Shown: positions 26,854 through 35,394 of the stretch, piece after piece
How positions within the stretch are numbered: the stretch's first letter is position 1
Layout: the number at the start of each line of letters is the position of its first letter
NCBI GenBank assembly: GCA_902385155.1
Contig: CABMEP010000044.1
Location: forward strand, 1-37,938
DNA from: an uncultured archaeon
Lineage (GTDB): Archaea; Micrarchaeota; Micrarchaeia; CABMEP01
Direction: 5' to 3'
Length of the DNA stretch: 37,938 nucleotides
Notes under the pieces: model-generated
Seen by the model: only the letters and a program-made list of their open reading frames with translations
What the model was told of the DNA's origin: nothing
Database searches by the model: none
Made by a program: the position numbers and the translations under genes

Positions 26854-28143
26854 ATGAAAAACGCCGTATTCATAGTATCCGCATTGCTGATGGGACTCCT
26901 GCTGTCCGGTTGCATCTCCAGTGGTGGAGATCATAACGCCATCAATTACACCAACGATACATCCGACAACAATGCCGCGATCACCAACGTGACATCCGAT
27001 TTCCGATTCACGGTCCCGTCCGAGCTCCCGACAGCGCATGTCGGCAAGCCGTTCTTCTACTCCTTCTGCGACCCGCAGTCCGAAGCGACAGGCGATTTCG
27101 AAAGTGGCTGCGGCCAGAATCCCGGCTCGGTGAATCCGAAAGGCGGTGCCGCCCCGTATGATGTCACCGTCCGCCAATGGACTGCGGACCCGTCCAGGAG
27201 CGCGGACTGGTTCGTCATGGGGCTTTATTCCGAGAAGGGGATGCTGAATCTCACCCCAACCACAAAGGATGTAGGCCAGTACCTGCTGGAAGTGTGCGCG
27301 AGCGACAGGAGCGACCCGGTCGACAGGATATGCGAGAACACCACGCTCTACATCATGTCCGACGTCGCAAACGTCAAAGGAGACGGGATTCTGACGCATG
27401 ATCTGCTGCTGAAGCTCAATTCCATCGTGGTCGCGCGCGATTTCGCGGGCCATGAGGATTCCAAGGACGTGAAGACCGGATACATGCCCACTTCCAACTT
27501 CTCGTTTGAGAAAGTGACATCCACGATCCCGACCCCGTCAGGATGCGCTTCGAGCGCATGGTGCGGCGCAGGCTCATCCTCCGGATTGGATGTCGCAGCG
27601 ACCGACACCGTCATCTCGATAACGGCCGACGGCGGCGCGGCATGCGGGAAGGAGTCATTCCCCGGCGGATACAACGTCGACTACTACATGGTCGGCTATG
27701 TCGGCTACGCGGACAACGCATATATCGCCCTGGACATAACGAACACGGGGACCAAGGAGAAGGCAGTCGACATCTATCTCAACGTCAGCTCAGAAGTGGG
27801 CGCGGGATCCCAGAATTATTTCGATGCGGCCGCGGCCTCGCAGCTATGCATAGGGACGGAGCACTGCGTGACGGCCCCGACCGGGAAGCCTGGGGCGATC
27901 ATGGCGAACGGCACCGTCTATCGCGTGATCGTCCGCCCCGGACACCACAGGATCTCCGTAGGCGCCATGGACAACAACCTCGTGAACACGAACATGGTCA
28001 AATGCCCGTCATCCGTGAGCTCGAACAGCAAGGCGTCCCTCGTGATCATCCCTGCCGACGCGAACGACGGCAAGACGGCGATCGGAAGAATATACACCCG
28101 CAACGACGGGACATCGGACTTCATGGAGATGGGCTTCTCGTGA
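26854..28143 (+). CDS. Secreted lipoprotein-like protein
   Basis: Lipobox-like LLLSGC; extracellular Cys-containing sequence. Confidence 0.7.
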   Translation: MKNAVFIVSALLMGLLLSGCISSGGDHNAINYTNDTSDNNAAITNVTSDFRFTVPSELPTAHVGKPFFYSFCDPQSEATGDFESGCGQNPGSVNPKGGAAPYDVTVRQWTADPSRSADWFVMGLYSEKGMLNLTPTTKDVGQYLLEVCASDRSDPVDRICENTTLYIMSDVANVKGDGILTHDLLLKLNSIVVARDFAGHEDSKDVKTGYMPTSNFSFEKVTSTIPTPSGCASSAWCGAGSSSGLDVAATDTVISITADGGAACGKESFPGGYNVDYYMVGYVGYADNAYIALDITNTGTKEKAVDIYLNVSSEVGAGSQNYFDAAAASQLCIGTEHCVTAPTGKPGAIMANGTVYRVIVRPGHHRISVGAMDNNLVNTNMVKCPSSVSSNSKASLVIIPADANDGKTAIGRIYTRNDGTSDFMEMGFS

Positions 28144-28298
28144 CGGCGCTTCCGCAGGCATCGGAAGGCGATTCCGCCGCTCGGAACGCGTCTGCGCGCG
28201 CAATGCATCATTTATTAAGCTCCACAATCCTAGTAATGACAACAACCCGGTCTGCATAGCGTAGTTGGACCGGCCGTTTGTACAAGGTGAAATGAAAT

Positions 28299-28493
28299 AT
28301 GGTAGAAGGAACAGTGAAATTCTTCAACAGAATGAAGAACTTTGGATTCATCCACGGGGATGATGGGAAGGACTACTTCGTCCACGTGACCGGCATCAAG
28401 GGCGGCGCCATGATCGACGAAGGCGACCGCGTGTCCTTCAAGCCTGTAGCGGGCGAGAAGGGCGACAAGGCAGAGGAAGTGGAGAAGCTTTAA
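28299..28493 (+). CDS. Cold-shock domain protein
   Basis: MVEGTVKFFNRMKNFGFIHGDDGKDYFVHVTGIKGGAMIDEGDRVSFKPVAGEKGDKAEEVEKL. Confidence 0.95.
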   Translation: MVEGTVKFFNRMKNFGFIHGDDGKDYFVHVTGIKGGAMIDEGDRVSFKPVAGEKGDKAEEVEKL

Positions 28494-28542
28494 TTTCTCG
28501 ACTTCTCTTTTCCTTTTTTCTTCTTTTTCCTGTTTTTTTACT
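28494..28542 (+). terminator. Pyrimidine/T-rich terminator after the cold-shock gene
   Basis: tttctcgacttctcttttccttttttcttctttttcctgttttttta. Confidence 0.6.
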
Positions 28543-28644
28543 CAAAAGCCCCCTAGCCGCAGGCCGATGCCTGGCGCCGCTCTCTTGGACGCCGCGGAAC
28601 GGTGCAACATTGTCTCTAACGCCCTGTGTCACGCATAGGGGCGT

Positions 28645-29133
28645 ATGCCGATGTGCGCCAGGTGCTACGCCGAGTTCCATGAGAACGACTGCGTGCGTTG
28701 CCCGGACAAGGGCTACCTCTGCGGCCCCTGCTCGGACGCCGAGCACGTGGTGACATGCCACGACTGCGGGGAGCACTTCTCGTTCTATTCCATGAAGGAG
28801 ATAGGCGGCAGGGCGCTGTGCAGGAAGGACTATGACCGGGAGATGGAGGAGAAGGGGATGGAGATCCTAAGGGCGGAGATAGACATCGGAGCCATCGAAA
28901 CGACTTACGTCGGAATGAGCGCGCCGACCCGCATGCGGAGGCCCGAAACGGCAGCGGTCAGGGAGGAGACAGCAGAATACAGGAAGTCAGACATCCATTG
29001 GGCATCGGAGCGCCGCGGGGACAGGCTCGGAAGCGGAGATGAGGGCTCGCGCACGATATCGGAAGGGATATTCAGGCGCCGCTCGAGCGATCGGCACCGC
29101 GGGCGCCATCATCGCCCCGCCCCGTCCTGCTGA
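28645..29133 (+). CDS. LIM-like / multi-zinc-finger protein with basic C-terminus
   Basis: CARCYAEFHENDCVRCPDKGYLCGPCSDAEHVVTCHDCGEHFSFYSMKEIGGRALCRKDY; tail RRRSSDRHRGRHHRP. Confidence 0.6.
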   Translation: MPMCARCYAEFHENDCVRCPDKGYLCGPCSDAEHVVTCHDCGEHFSFYSMKEIGGRALCRKDYDREMEEKGMEILRAEIDIGAIETTYVGMSAPTRMRRPETAAVREETAEYRKSDIHWASERRGDRLGSGDEGSRTISEGIFRRRSSDRHRGRHHRPAPSC

Positions 29134-29208
29134 TCAGCGCAAGCGTTGCTGGGGGTCATGAAAAAAACAATGCGATTCCGCCGGACCGGGATACTGGGGG
29201 TTCTCTGA

Positions 29209-29805
29209 TCAATCCTTGGGCTTGGTCTCCTCTTCCTCGGCCGTCACTTCCTCGGTGTCTTCGTCGTCGGTGTCCTCTTCGCCCTCCTCGTCGTCCGGAT
29301 CGTCATCGGCGCCTTCGTCCGGCGCCTTGACGGGGGCATTGCCTTTCCGCTTGCCCTGCCTCTTGTCCGCGCTCACGTCTATGTCGGCGTCGCCTTCCGT
29401 GCCCTCGTCGTCGGCGCCTTCAACCTTGTCCTCGTCGGTGTCCTCGAGGAGCTCCAATTCCCCGAGGATCTTGAGTATCTTGTCCAGCTTGGCGTGAATC
29501 TGCTTGATCTGCTCCTGGGAGACTCCGGATCCGCCCGATCCGCCGCCCCTTGATGGGATTCCGCCTTCCCTGAAGCAGCTGGCGCACAGCACCGGCTTCG
29601 ATCCCGTCGGCCTGAACGGCACCTGGCAGTCCTTGCCGCACTTCGAGCACACGGCGTCGAACTTCTGGCCCGGACCCCTGTCCCTGAATCCACCGGACCT
29701 TCCGCCGAATCCGCCAGGCCTTCCCCTGAAACCGCCGGGCTTGCCCCTGAATCCGCCGGATCCGCCCCTGTACCCTCCGCTGCTTCCTCTAGAAAAATTA
29801 CCCAT
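29209..29805 (-). CDS. RGG-like/zinc-ribbon protein with acidic C-terminal tail
   Basis: GGYRGGSGGFRGKPGGFRGRPGGFGGRSGGFRDRG; CSKCGKDCQVPFRPTGSKPVLCASCF; DD/EE-rich end. Confidence 0.8.
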   Translation of the reverse strand: MGNFSRGSSGGYRGGSGGFRGKPGGFRGRPGGFGGRSGGFRDRGPGQKFDAVCSKCGKDCQVPFRPTGSKPVLCASCFREGGIPSRGGGSGGSGVSQEQIKQIHAKLDKILKILGELELLEDTDEDKVEGADDEGTEGDADIDVSADKRQGKRKGNAPVKAPDEGADDDPDDEEGEEDTDDEDTEEVTAEEEETKPKD

Positions 29806-29929
29806 GCACCAGTTACCCCATGAGGCTATTTAAACTGCAGTCCAGGGCGCTTCCCAAGGATACTGCCTGGGATGGGCATCCGATCAAGCCGGATTCCGAT
29901 TCATGGTGCCCACACGGATCACCGCATCA

Positions 29930-30067
29930 TCAGCTCTGCCCTGCTTTCTTCGCGCCGCACTTGATGCAGTACCACACTTCCGGGGTCTCGCTGACCCGCT
30001 TCATGACGCTCCTGCAGACCGGGCACAGCCATCTCAGCGGCCTCTCCGGCTTGTCTTTCGTTGCCAT
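29930..30067 (-). CDS. Small zinc-ribbon protein, 45 aa (not in supplied ORF list in this frame)
   Basis: Manual translation MATKDKPERPLRWLCPVCRSVMKRVSETPEVWYCIKCGAKKAGQS*. Confidence 0.65.
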   Translation of the reverse strand: MATKDKPERPLRWLCPVCRSVMKRVSETPEVWYCIKCGAKKAGQS

Positions 30068-30071
30068 ATCA

Positions 30072-30637
30072 TCATTCCCTGCTCAGCAGAAGCATCGCGG
30101 CGTCGTACCTCGGCCTGACGATCTCCTTCGCGGAGGGGGACAGCTTCTCCCACGAGCGCTGCAGCTTCTTCCGCGTGGACTCCCTCGCCTCCGCCCTGTT
30201 CTTCTTCTCGAAGACGAAGGCGGCCTGCAGTATCCCTGTGATGTCGTCGAAATGGGACATCGCGTCGGCCTCGGCGATTATCCTCGCCTCCGGGCTCTCC
30301 CGCTCCACCTTCTGCGATCCCCTGTGGCTCATTATGCAGTGCTTGACGCGCTCTATCCTGTCCGGGGGATATCCGAGCTCCTTCAGCTTCTCGCCCGCTA
30401 TCCGCGCGCCGCTCAGATGGTGATCCTCCCTTCCATGGATGATGGAGCCGATGTCGTGGAGCCAGGCCGCCAGCTCGACGATCTCCACGTCCGCGCCCAG
30501 CTTCCCGGCCAGCGCCTTCGCATACCGGTGCACCGGGACGAAATGGTCGTGGAACGGTTCGTAGCCGTACTTGCTGGACGGCTTCCTGCATTCGGATTCC
30601 ACGTATCCCCTCACATTGGCGACGATGCTTCCAGGCA
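30072..30637 (-). CDS. HD superfamily phosphohydrolase
   Basis: HDHFVPVHRYAKALAGKLGADVEIVELAAWLHDIGSIIHGREDHHLSGARIAGEKLKELGYPPDRIERVKHCIMSHRGS. Confidence 0.88.
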
Positions 30638-30757
30638 TGATACCAACCGTGCTGAGATGGAATCGATGGCTCTTAAACCTAACCCTGCGGTTCGGCAGGG
30701 CGTTCACCCTTAAATTTAAAAAGCCAGGGTGGAACTCACCGCAAGGAGTGTGATGCC

Positions 30758-31357
30758 ATGAAGGATCCGAAGCTCGAGTTCCTGACCGCCGAGAACAGCG
30801 TGCTGGTATTGGTGGATTTCCAGCCGGGCATGTTCAAGGGGATCAGCTCGGGGAACCGTACGACGATAAAGGCGGCCGCCGTGGGCGCCGCTAAGGCTGC
30901 GAAGATACTGGGCGTGCCCGTGGTGATGACGTCCATAACGCCCAGCATGAACGGGAATTTCCTCGAGGAGATAACAAGCCTGTTCCCGAAGCAGGAGGCA
31001 ATCCCGCGCAAGGTGCCGGGATTCGACGCGTTCGAGGACGCGAAGGTCTGGGCGGCAGTGAAGAAGACGGGGCGCAGGAAGATAGTCATATCGGGCCTGT
31101 GGACGAGCATGTGCTTCGCTTACACCGCGATCCACGCGATGCGCGAGGGCTACGAGGTGTACGCCTTGGTAGACGCCGCTGGAGACGCATCGAAGGACGC
31201 GCACAAGTACGGGATCAAGCGCATGATGCAGATCGGAGTGGTGCCGATCACCCTGATATCGCTGGTGTCCGAGTGGATGCACGACTGGATGAACCCGAAG
31301 TCCGGCGAGCTGATCGAGGAAGTGTACTCCAAGTACGACTCGATGCTCGGCATGTAG
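30758..31357 (+). CDS. Isochorismatase-like cysteine hydrolase
   Basis: NSVLVLVDFQPGMF; VISGLWTSMCFAYTAIHAMREGYEVYALVDAAGDASKDAH. Confidence 0.88.
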   Translation: MKDPKLEFLTAENSVLVLVDFQPGMFKGISSGNRTTIKAAAVGAAKAAKILGVPVVMTSITPSMNGNFLEEITSLFPKQEAIPRKVPGFDAFEDAKVWAAVKKTGRRKIVISGLWTSMCFAYTAIHAMREGYEVYALVDAAGDASKDAHKYGIKRMMQIGVVPITLISLVSEWMHDWMNPKSGELIEEVYSKYDSMLGM

Positions 31358-31520
31358 GTCCGGAGACGCCGCGGCAAGGGCGGGCGGAGCAAGAATGTCT
31401 CGCGCGCGAAACGAGAGAAACGCGCGCTCTTTCCTTTTTTTTCTTTGATGGTCACGGGCACGTCCGGCGCTCGCCTAACGAATTCGCAGCGTTTAAAATC
31501 CCGGCCTGCGAGGGGCACGC

Positions 31521-32267
31521 ATGGCAAAACCACCATTCGATTACACGCTGATCGCAGTAGTGCTCATCCTGGCGGCCGCGGTGCTGCTGGCGATAACATA
31601 CATGGTCCCGCGGCCCGGCGGGGAGAGGACGATCAGCGTCACGGGCACGGCATCCATGACCGTGCAGCCGGACGAGGCCGTCGTGTACGTGCAGGCGGTC
31701 ACGAGATCGAACGATTCGGCGGAAGAGGCGAAGAGCCTGAACGCCGAGGTCTCCGACGCGGTCCTGACCTCCCTGTTGAAAGCGGGCGTGGACAGGGGCG
31801 ACATCGAGACGCAGGGATTCAGCGTGTATCCCGAATACGATTACCTGCAGGACAGGGGACAGGTGCTCAAGGGATACGTGGCCACCAACTCCATGAAGGT
31901 GACCGCGAAGGACTTCGACGATGTCGGGAAGATAGTCGACGTCTCTGTCGATTCCGGCGCTCTGATCAGCTACATAAACTACGAGCTCTCCGCCGCGAAG
32001 ACCAACGAGTACAAGGCGTTGGTGCTGGCCGACGCGTCCAAGGACGCGAGGAACAAGGCGGAGGCGATAGTCGCCGGCCTGGGCAAGAGCCTCGGCGACC
32101 TGGTATCGGTCTCCGCATCCAACTACAACTACATGCCGTACGCGGTGTATGATGAACGGGCGACAGGATCCGCTCCCAGCGCGGATGTGAAGCAGATCGC
32201 GACGGACCTGCCTCCGGCGAACGTGGATGTCTCCGCGACAGTGCAGGTCACCTACCAGGTGGCCTGA
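31521..32267 (+). CDS. SIMPL-domain (DUF541) protein
   Basis: RTISVTGTASMTVQPDEAVVYVQAVTRSNDSAEEAKSLNAEVSDAVLTSLLKAGVDRGDIETQGFSVYPEYDY. Confidence 0.9.
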   Translation: MAKPPFDYTLIAVVLILAAAVLLAITYMVPRPGGERTISVTGTASMTVQPDEAVVYVQAVTRSNDSAEEAKSLNAEVSDAVLTSLLKAGVDRGDIETQGFSVYPEYDYLQDRGQVLKGYVATNSMKVTAKDFDDVGKIVDVSVDSGALISYINYELSAAKTNEYKALVLADASKDARNKAEAIVAGLGKSLGDLVSVSASNYNYMPYAVYDERATGSAPSADVKQIATDLPPANVDVSATVQVTYQVA

Positions 32268-32378
32268 TTCCCCTCCAAGGGGATATCTCTGGCCCCCAGC
32301 GCGAGCCGGGATGCAGGATAGTTAGGAAGAAACCGAACGACTGGAAACCGTTTAAAACAGCGGCTGCGAGGATGTCGC

Positions 32379-32942
32379 ATGGAGAACGCGGGAGCGATAG
32401 ACAGGAAGGCGATAAGATCCCTGGCATCGGACACGAGGGTGTCCATGCTGAAGAGGCTGGCGGACAGGCGCAGGATGCCGTCCGAGCTGTCCAAGGAGAT
32501 GGGGATCGCGCCGTCCACCGTGGTCGAGCACCTGAAGGAGCTGGAATCCGCCGGCCTGGTCAGGAAGGAGAAGACCCGGCGCAAGTGGATATACTACGAG
32601 CTCACGGAGAAGGGCGAGAACATATTCAGGCCCAGGATACCGTTCCAGTTCATACTCTCTTTAGCGATCGGATTCGTAGTGATGGGCGTGAGCCTGTGGA
32701 ATTTCTCCCTGCTGCAGCCCCAGTCCAACGGGCCGGCGGCGGGCGAGATGTCGCGCGACAGCGGCGTCCTGCAGACGTTCGCTACGGCCGCCGAGGGGCC
32801 CGCCATCGCCCCGAAAGCGGTGGCCGACGGCGCTTCCAACGACCTCAGCACGGTGTTCCTGTCGCTCGCGGCGCTCGGCCTCCTGATCGTGCTGGCGATG
32901 CTGTATTCCATCTACGAGGTCATGAGAAACAGGCGGAAATGA
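32379..32942 (+). CDS. ArsR-like winged-helix regulator with C-terminal TM segments
   Basis: SLASDTRVSMLKRLADRRRMPSELSKEMGIAPSTVVEHLKELESAGLVRKEKTRRKWIYYELTEKG then two hydrophobic helices. Confidence 0.85.
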   Translation: MENAGAIDRKAIRSLASDTRVSMLKRLADRRRMPSELSKEMGIAPSTVVEHLKELESAGLVRKEKTRRKWIYYELTEKGENIFRPRIPFQFILSLAIGFVVMGVSLWNFSLLQPQSNGPAAGEMSRDSGVLQTFATAAEGPAIAPKAVADGASNDLSTVFLSLAALGLLIVLAMLYSIYEVMRNRRK

Positions 32943-33200
32943 ACCTGCGCGGTTTTCCGCACGGATTCCGCTGGATTGCAATATTATTTCTACTGAGCGA
33001 CAGCCCGCATAAGTACAGTGCGTGGACCGCTACTCTGGGAGAGCGCACAGAGATCGTACAGCCGGGGTAGCGGAGTTAGTTCTCATTTTGTTTCTCTATC
33101 CTCTAAAAATACGGATAAGACTTCTCCGCACGGAAGCGCCGCATCGGACCGGCCGCCCGGCGACAGCAATATTTAAATTGCGACCGTTCAAAGGAGTAGC

Positions 33201-34187
33201 ATGGAGAAAATGCTATTCGCGACCCTATTGGTCGCTTCGTTAGTGATGATGTCTATCGTGAGCGCCGAGCCGACGCAGCCGCAAGCAACCAGCGCGCAGA
33301 AGGCGCTGCTCGCCGCCGGAGTGGCGGACATGAAGTGCAGGGTGACATACGACACCGGCATCATGAACGCGGTGATTGAGAAATTCCCTTTCCTATCCTC
33401 TCAGTTGAGCTTAAGGATACCTGTCCTCCAGGATGACCTGACCCAGATGAGCAAATTCGCGGACAACGGAGACATGAGGGGCTTCCATGGCTATCTGCAG
33501 GTGAACCTGACGCAGCACTTCAAGCTAGATAACGCCGCTGTCAAGACAGCGATCGAGAGCCTCAGGACGAACAACGGCGGACTGGACAAGAACGAGACTA
33601 AGACGAGGATGCGTGAAGTGAAGGCGACGAACGACGCCCTGATAGAGACGCTGAACAAATGCGCTGACACCAACAAGCACGTGACTCTCGTGATCGGTTA
33701 TTACACCGACTCTCTCACCAACTACCAGAAGAGGGCGGACGAGCTCGCGGCGAAGGGGATAGACACCAAGGACCTCAATGCCCTCATCACCGGCGCGAGA
33801 TCCACTATCGTGGAGCCGCTGAAGGCGGCCACCACAGGAGTCACCGACGGCCAGCAGCTCAAGCTCGCGATGGACACCTACTGTCTCTACGACGGATGCC
33901 TGAACGGCACCAACTTCCACTTCGCTGCCAAGTTCGAGACCGCGAGGCTGACGCACCTCCTTACAATGATAGCCAAGGAGAACATGAGCTCCGCCATGAG
34001 GACTCTCCTTGGTGATGCCGAGAACTTGCTAGACATCGCTAACACCAGGATAACCTCCTGGGGGACGGGCGATGTGCAGCCGGCGGACCTCCAGAGTGCA
34101 TGGGGCCAGATAACATCCGCGGCGAAGGACCTCCACGAGGTGTTCGTGACAGTCAAAGGGGAGCAGAACGCTCCAGAAAGCGGTTGA
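33201..34187 (+). CDS. Secreted helical protein
   Basis: Signal peptide; long ORF; TATA-like tatttaaa 23-30 nt upstream. Confidence 0.65.
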   Translation: MEKMLFATLLVASLVMMSIVSAEPTQPQATSAQKALLAAGVADMKCRVTYDTGIMNAVIEKFPFLSSQLSLRIPVLQDDLTQMSKFADNGDMRGFHGYLQVNLTQHFKLDNAAVKTAIESLRTNNGGLDKNETKTRMREVKATNDALIETLNKCADTNKHVTLVIGYYTDSLTNYQKRADELAAKGIDTKDLNALITGARSTIVEPLKAATTGVTDGQQLKLAMDTYCLYDGCLNGTNFHFAAKFETARLTHLLTMIAKENMSSAMRTLLGDAENLLDIANTRITSWGTGDVQPADLQSAWGQITSAAKDLHEVFVTVKGEQNAPESG

Positions 34188-34202
34188 AGAGCTAGAAGGT
34201 GA

Positions 34203-34616
34203 ATGATTATGGTATCTAAACACAGGAATATGACGGCCATCCTGGCCGTATGCTTGATTGGACTGTTCGTGTTCGGATGCACGAAACCTGCGCTGCAGGA
34301 CCAGGCCAACAACACGACGGGGAATGCCACCATCGCGAATCCGGCTTCGGTGTACTGCGTCGAGCACGGCGGGACGCTGACGATAGTGACCGCCGCTGAC
34401 GGGAGCCAGAGCGGGATGTGCGCCTTCGCTGACGGATCGCAGTGCGACGAATGGGCGTACTACCGCGGAGAATGCGCGCCGTCCGGGACCGCCAACCAGA
34501 CCGTGACAGCCAACGCATCCGGGCTGGACGAGTCGGATTTCATAGTGGTTGACGACTCGATGCCGACCGTGTTCTCGAACGAGCAGACCGCGGAACTGCC
34601 GCAGGAACCGCAGTGA
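34203..34616 (+). CDS. DUF333-like secreted lipoprotein
   Basis: LFVFGC lipobox; YCVEHGGTLTIVTAADGSQSGMCAFADGSQCDEWAYYRGEC. Confidence 0.75.
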   Translation: MIMVSKHRNMTAILAVCLIGLFVFGCTKPALQDQANNTTGNATIANPASVYCVEHGGTLTIVTAADGSQSGMCAFADGSQCDEWAYYRGECAPSGTANQTVTANASGLDESDFIVVDDSMPTVFSNEQTAELPQEPQ

Positions 34617-34684
34617 TCTCGGACATATCTTCTTTTCCGTCATTTTTTTCGCAACGATGCCCTAGCTGCGCGGGCGGACGGCCA

Positions 34685-35296
34685 TCAATCGACGCAGAGC
34701 ACCTGGCCCACAACCCCGTTCTCCACGTAGGCGTGGCATCCGACGCCCGAATAGTATGCGGAACATGTGCCTGAAGTGTACACCGGGATGTGGAACTTCA
34801 CCACCTTCTCGTAATCCGCAGCGGACAGTTCGGCGACGCAGGTGGACTCGCATTCGCTGGAGTCCATGCACTTCTTCCCGGCGTCCGTGGTCGGCAGGAC
34901 GCATACCGGGTCTGGGAACAGGCCTATCGGACCCCATGCCCCGCCCCTGGCGGCGCATGACGCTTCATCGGTCGGATAGCTCTGGGCGCTGGCGTTGCTG
35001 ATGCAGGAGACTTCCCGCCATGCCCCGTCCACTTTCTTGAAGCACACCATATGGCAGGAGAGCGGGATGCCGTAGCAGTCGGAGTGTCTCACGCATGACC
35101 TGCAGTCGTCCGCAGGCATGGCCAACCCAACGCAGCTGCAGACCATGTTCTCGTAATCCGACTTGCCCTGCAGCTCCGCGACGGCGCCGTCTCCCCACCA
35201 GCCGTTGGACTTCGGCCAGAGGAGCGCCGCGATGATAAGTATCCCTAACGCAAGAGCCACGATGTGCCCCGACCTTCCCTTCTCCATCGCAATCAT
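34685..35296 (-). CDS. Membrane-anchored Cys-rich extracytoplasmic protein
   Basis: TM LALGILIIAALLWPKSNGWWG followed by many Cys; N-terminus resembles the 9508..9783 product. Confidence 0.65.
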   Translation of the reverse strand: MIAMEKGRSGHIVALALGILIIAALLWPKSNGWWGDGAVAELQGKSDYENMVCSCVGLAMPADDCRSCVRHSDCYGIPLSCHMVCFKKVDGAWREVSCISNASAQSYPTDEASCAARGGAWGPIGLFPDPVCVLPTTDAGKKCMDSSECESTCVAELSAADYEKVVKFHIPVYTSGTCSAYYSGVGCHAYVENGVVGQVLCVD

Positions 35297-35394
35297 CCCC
35301 GTCTATCGGTACTCCCCTCGCCTCTTAAACCTTGTTCTTCCGTCAGGCGCCCGCCTGATGATATCATTTTAAACGGCGGGATCGAAGGGAGGGC

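Noticed and set aside
33060-33100. tRNA-like start gccggggtagcggagttagttctc
   Set aside because: The D-stem does not close and no anticodon or T-arm follows; not enough for a tRNA or split-tRNA half.
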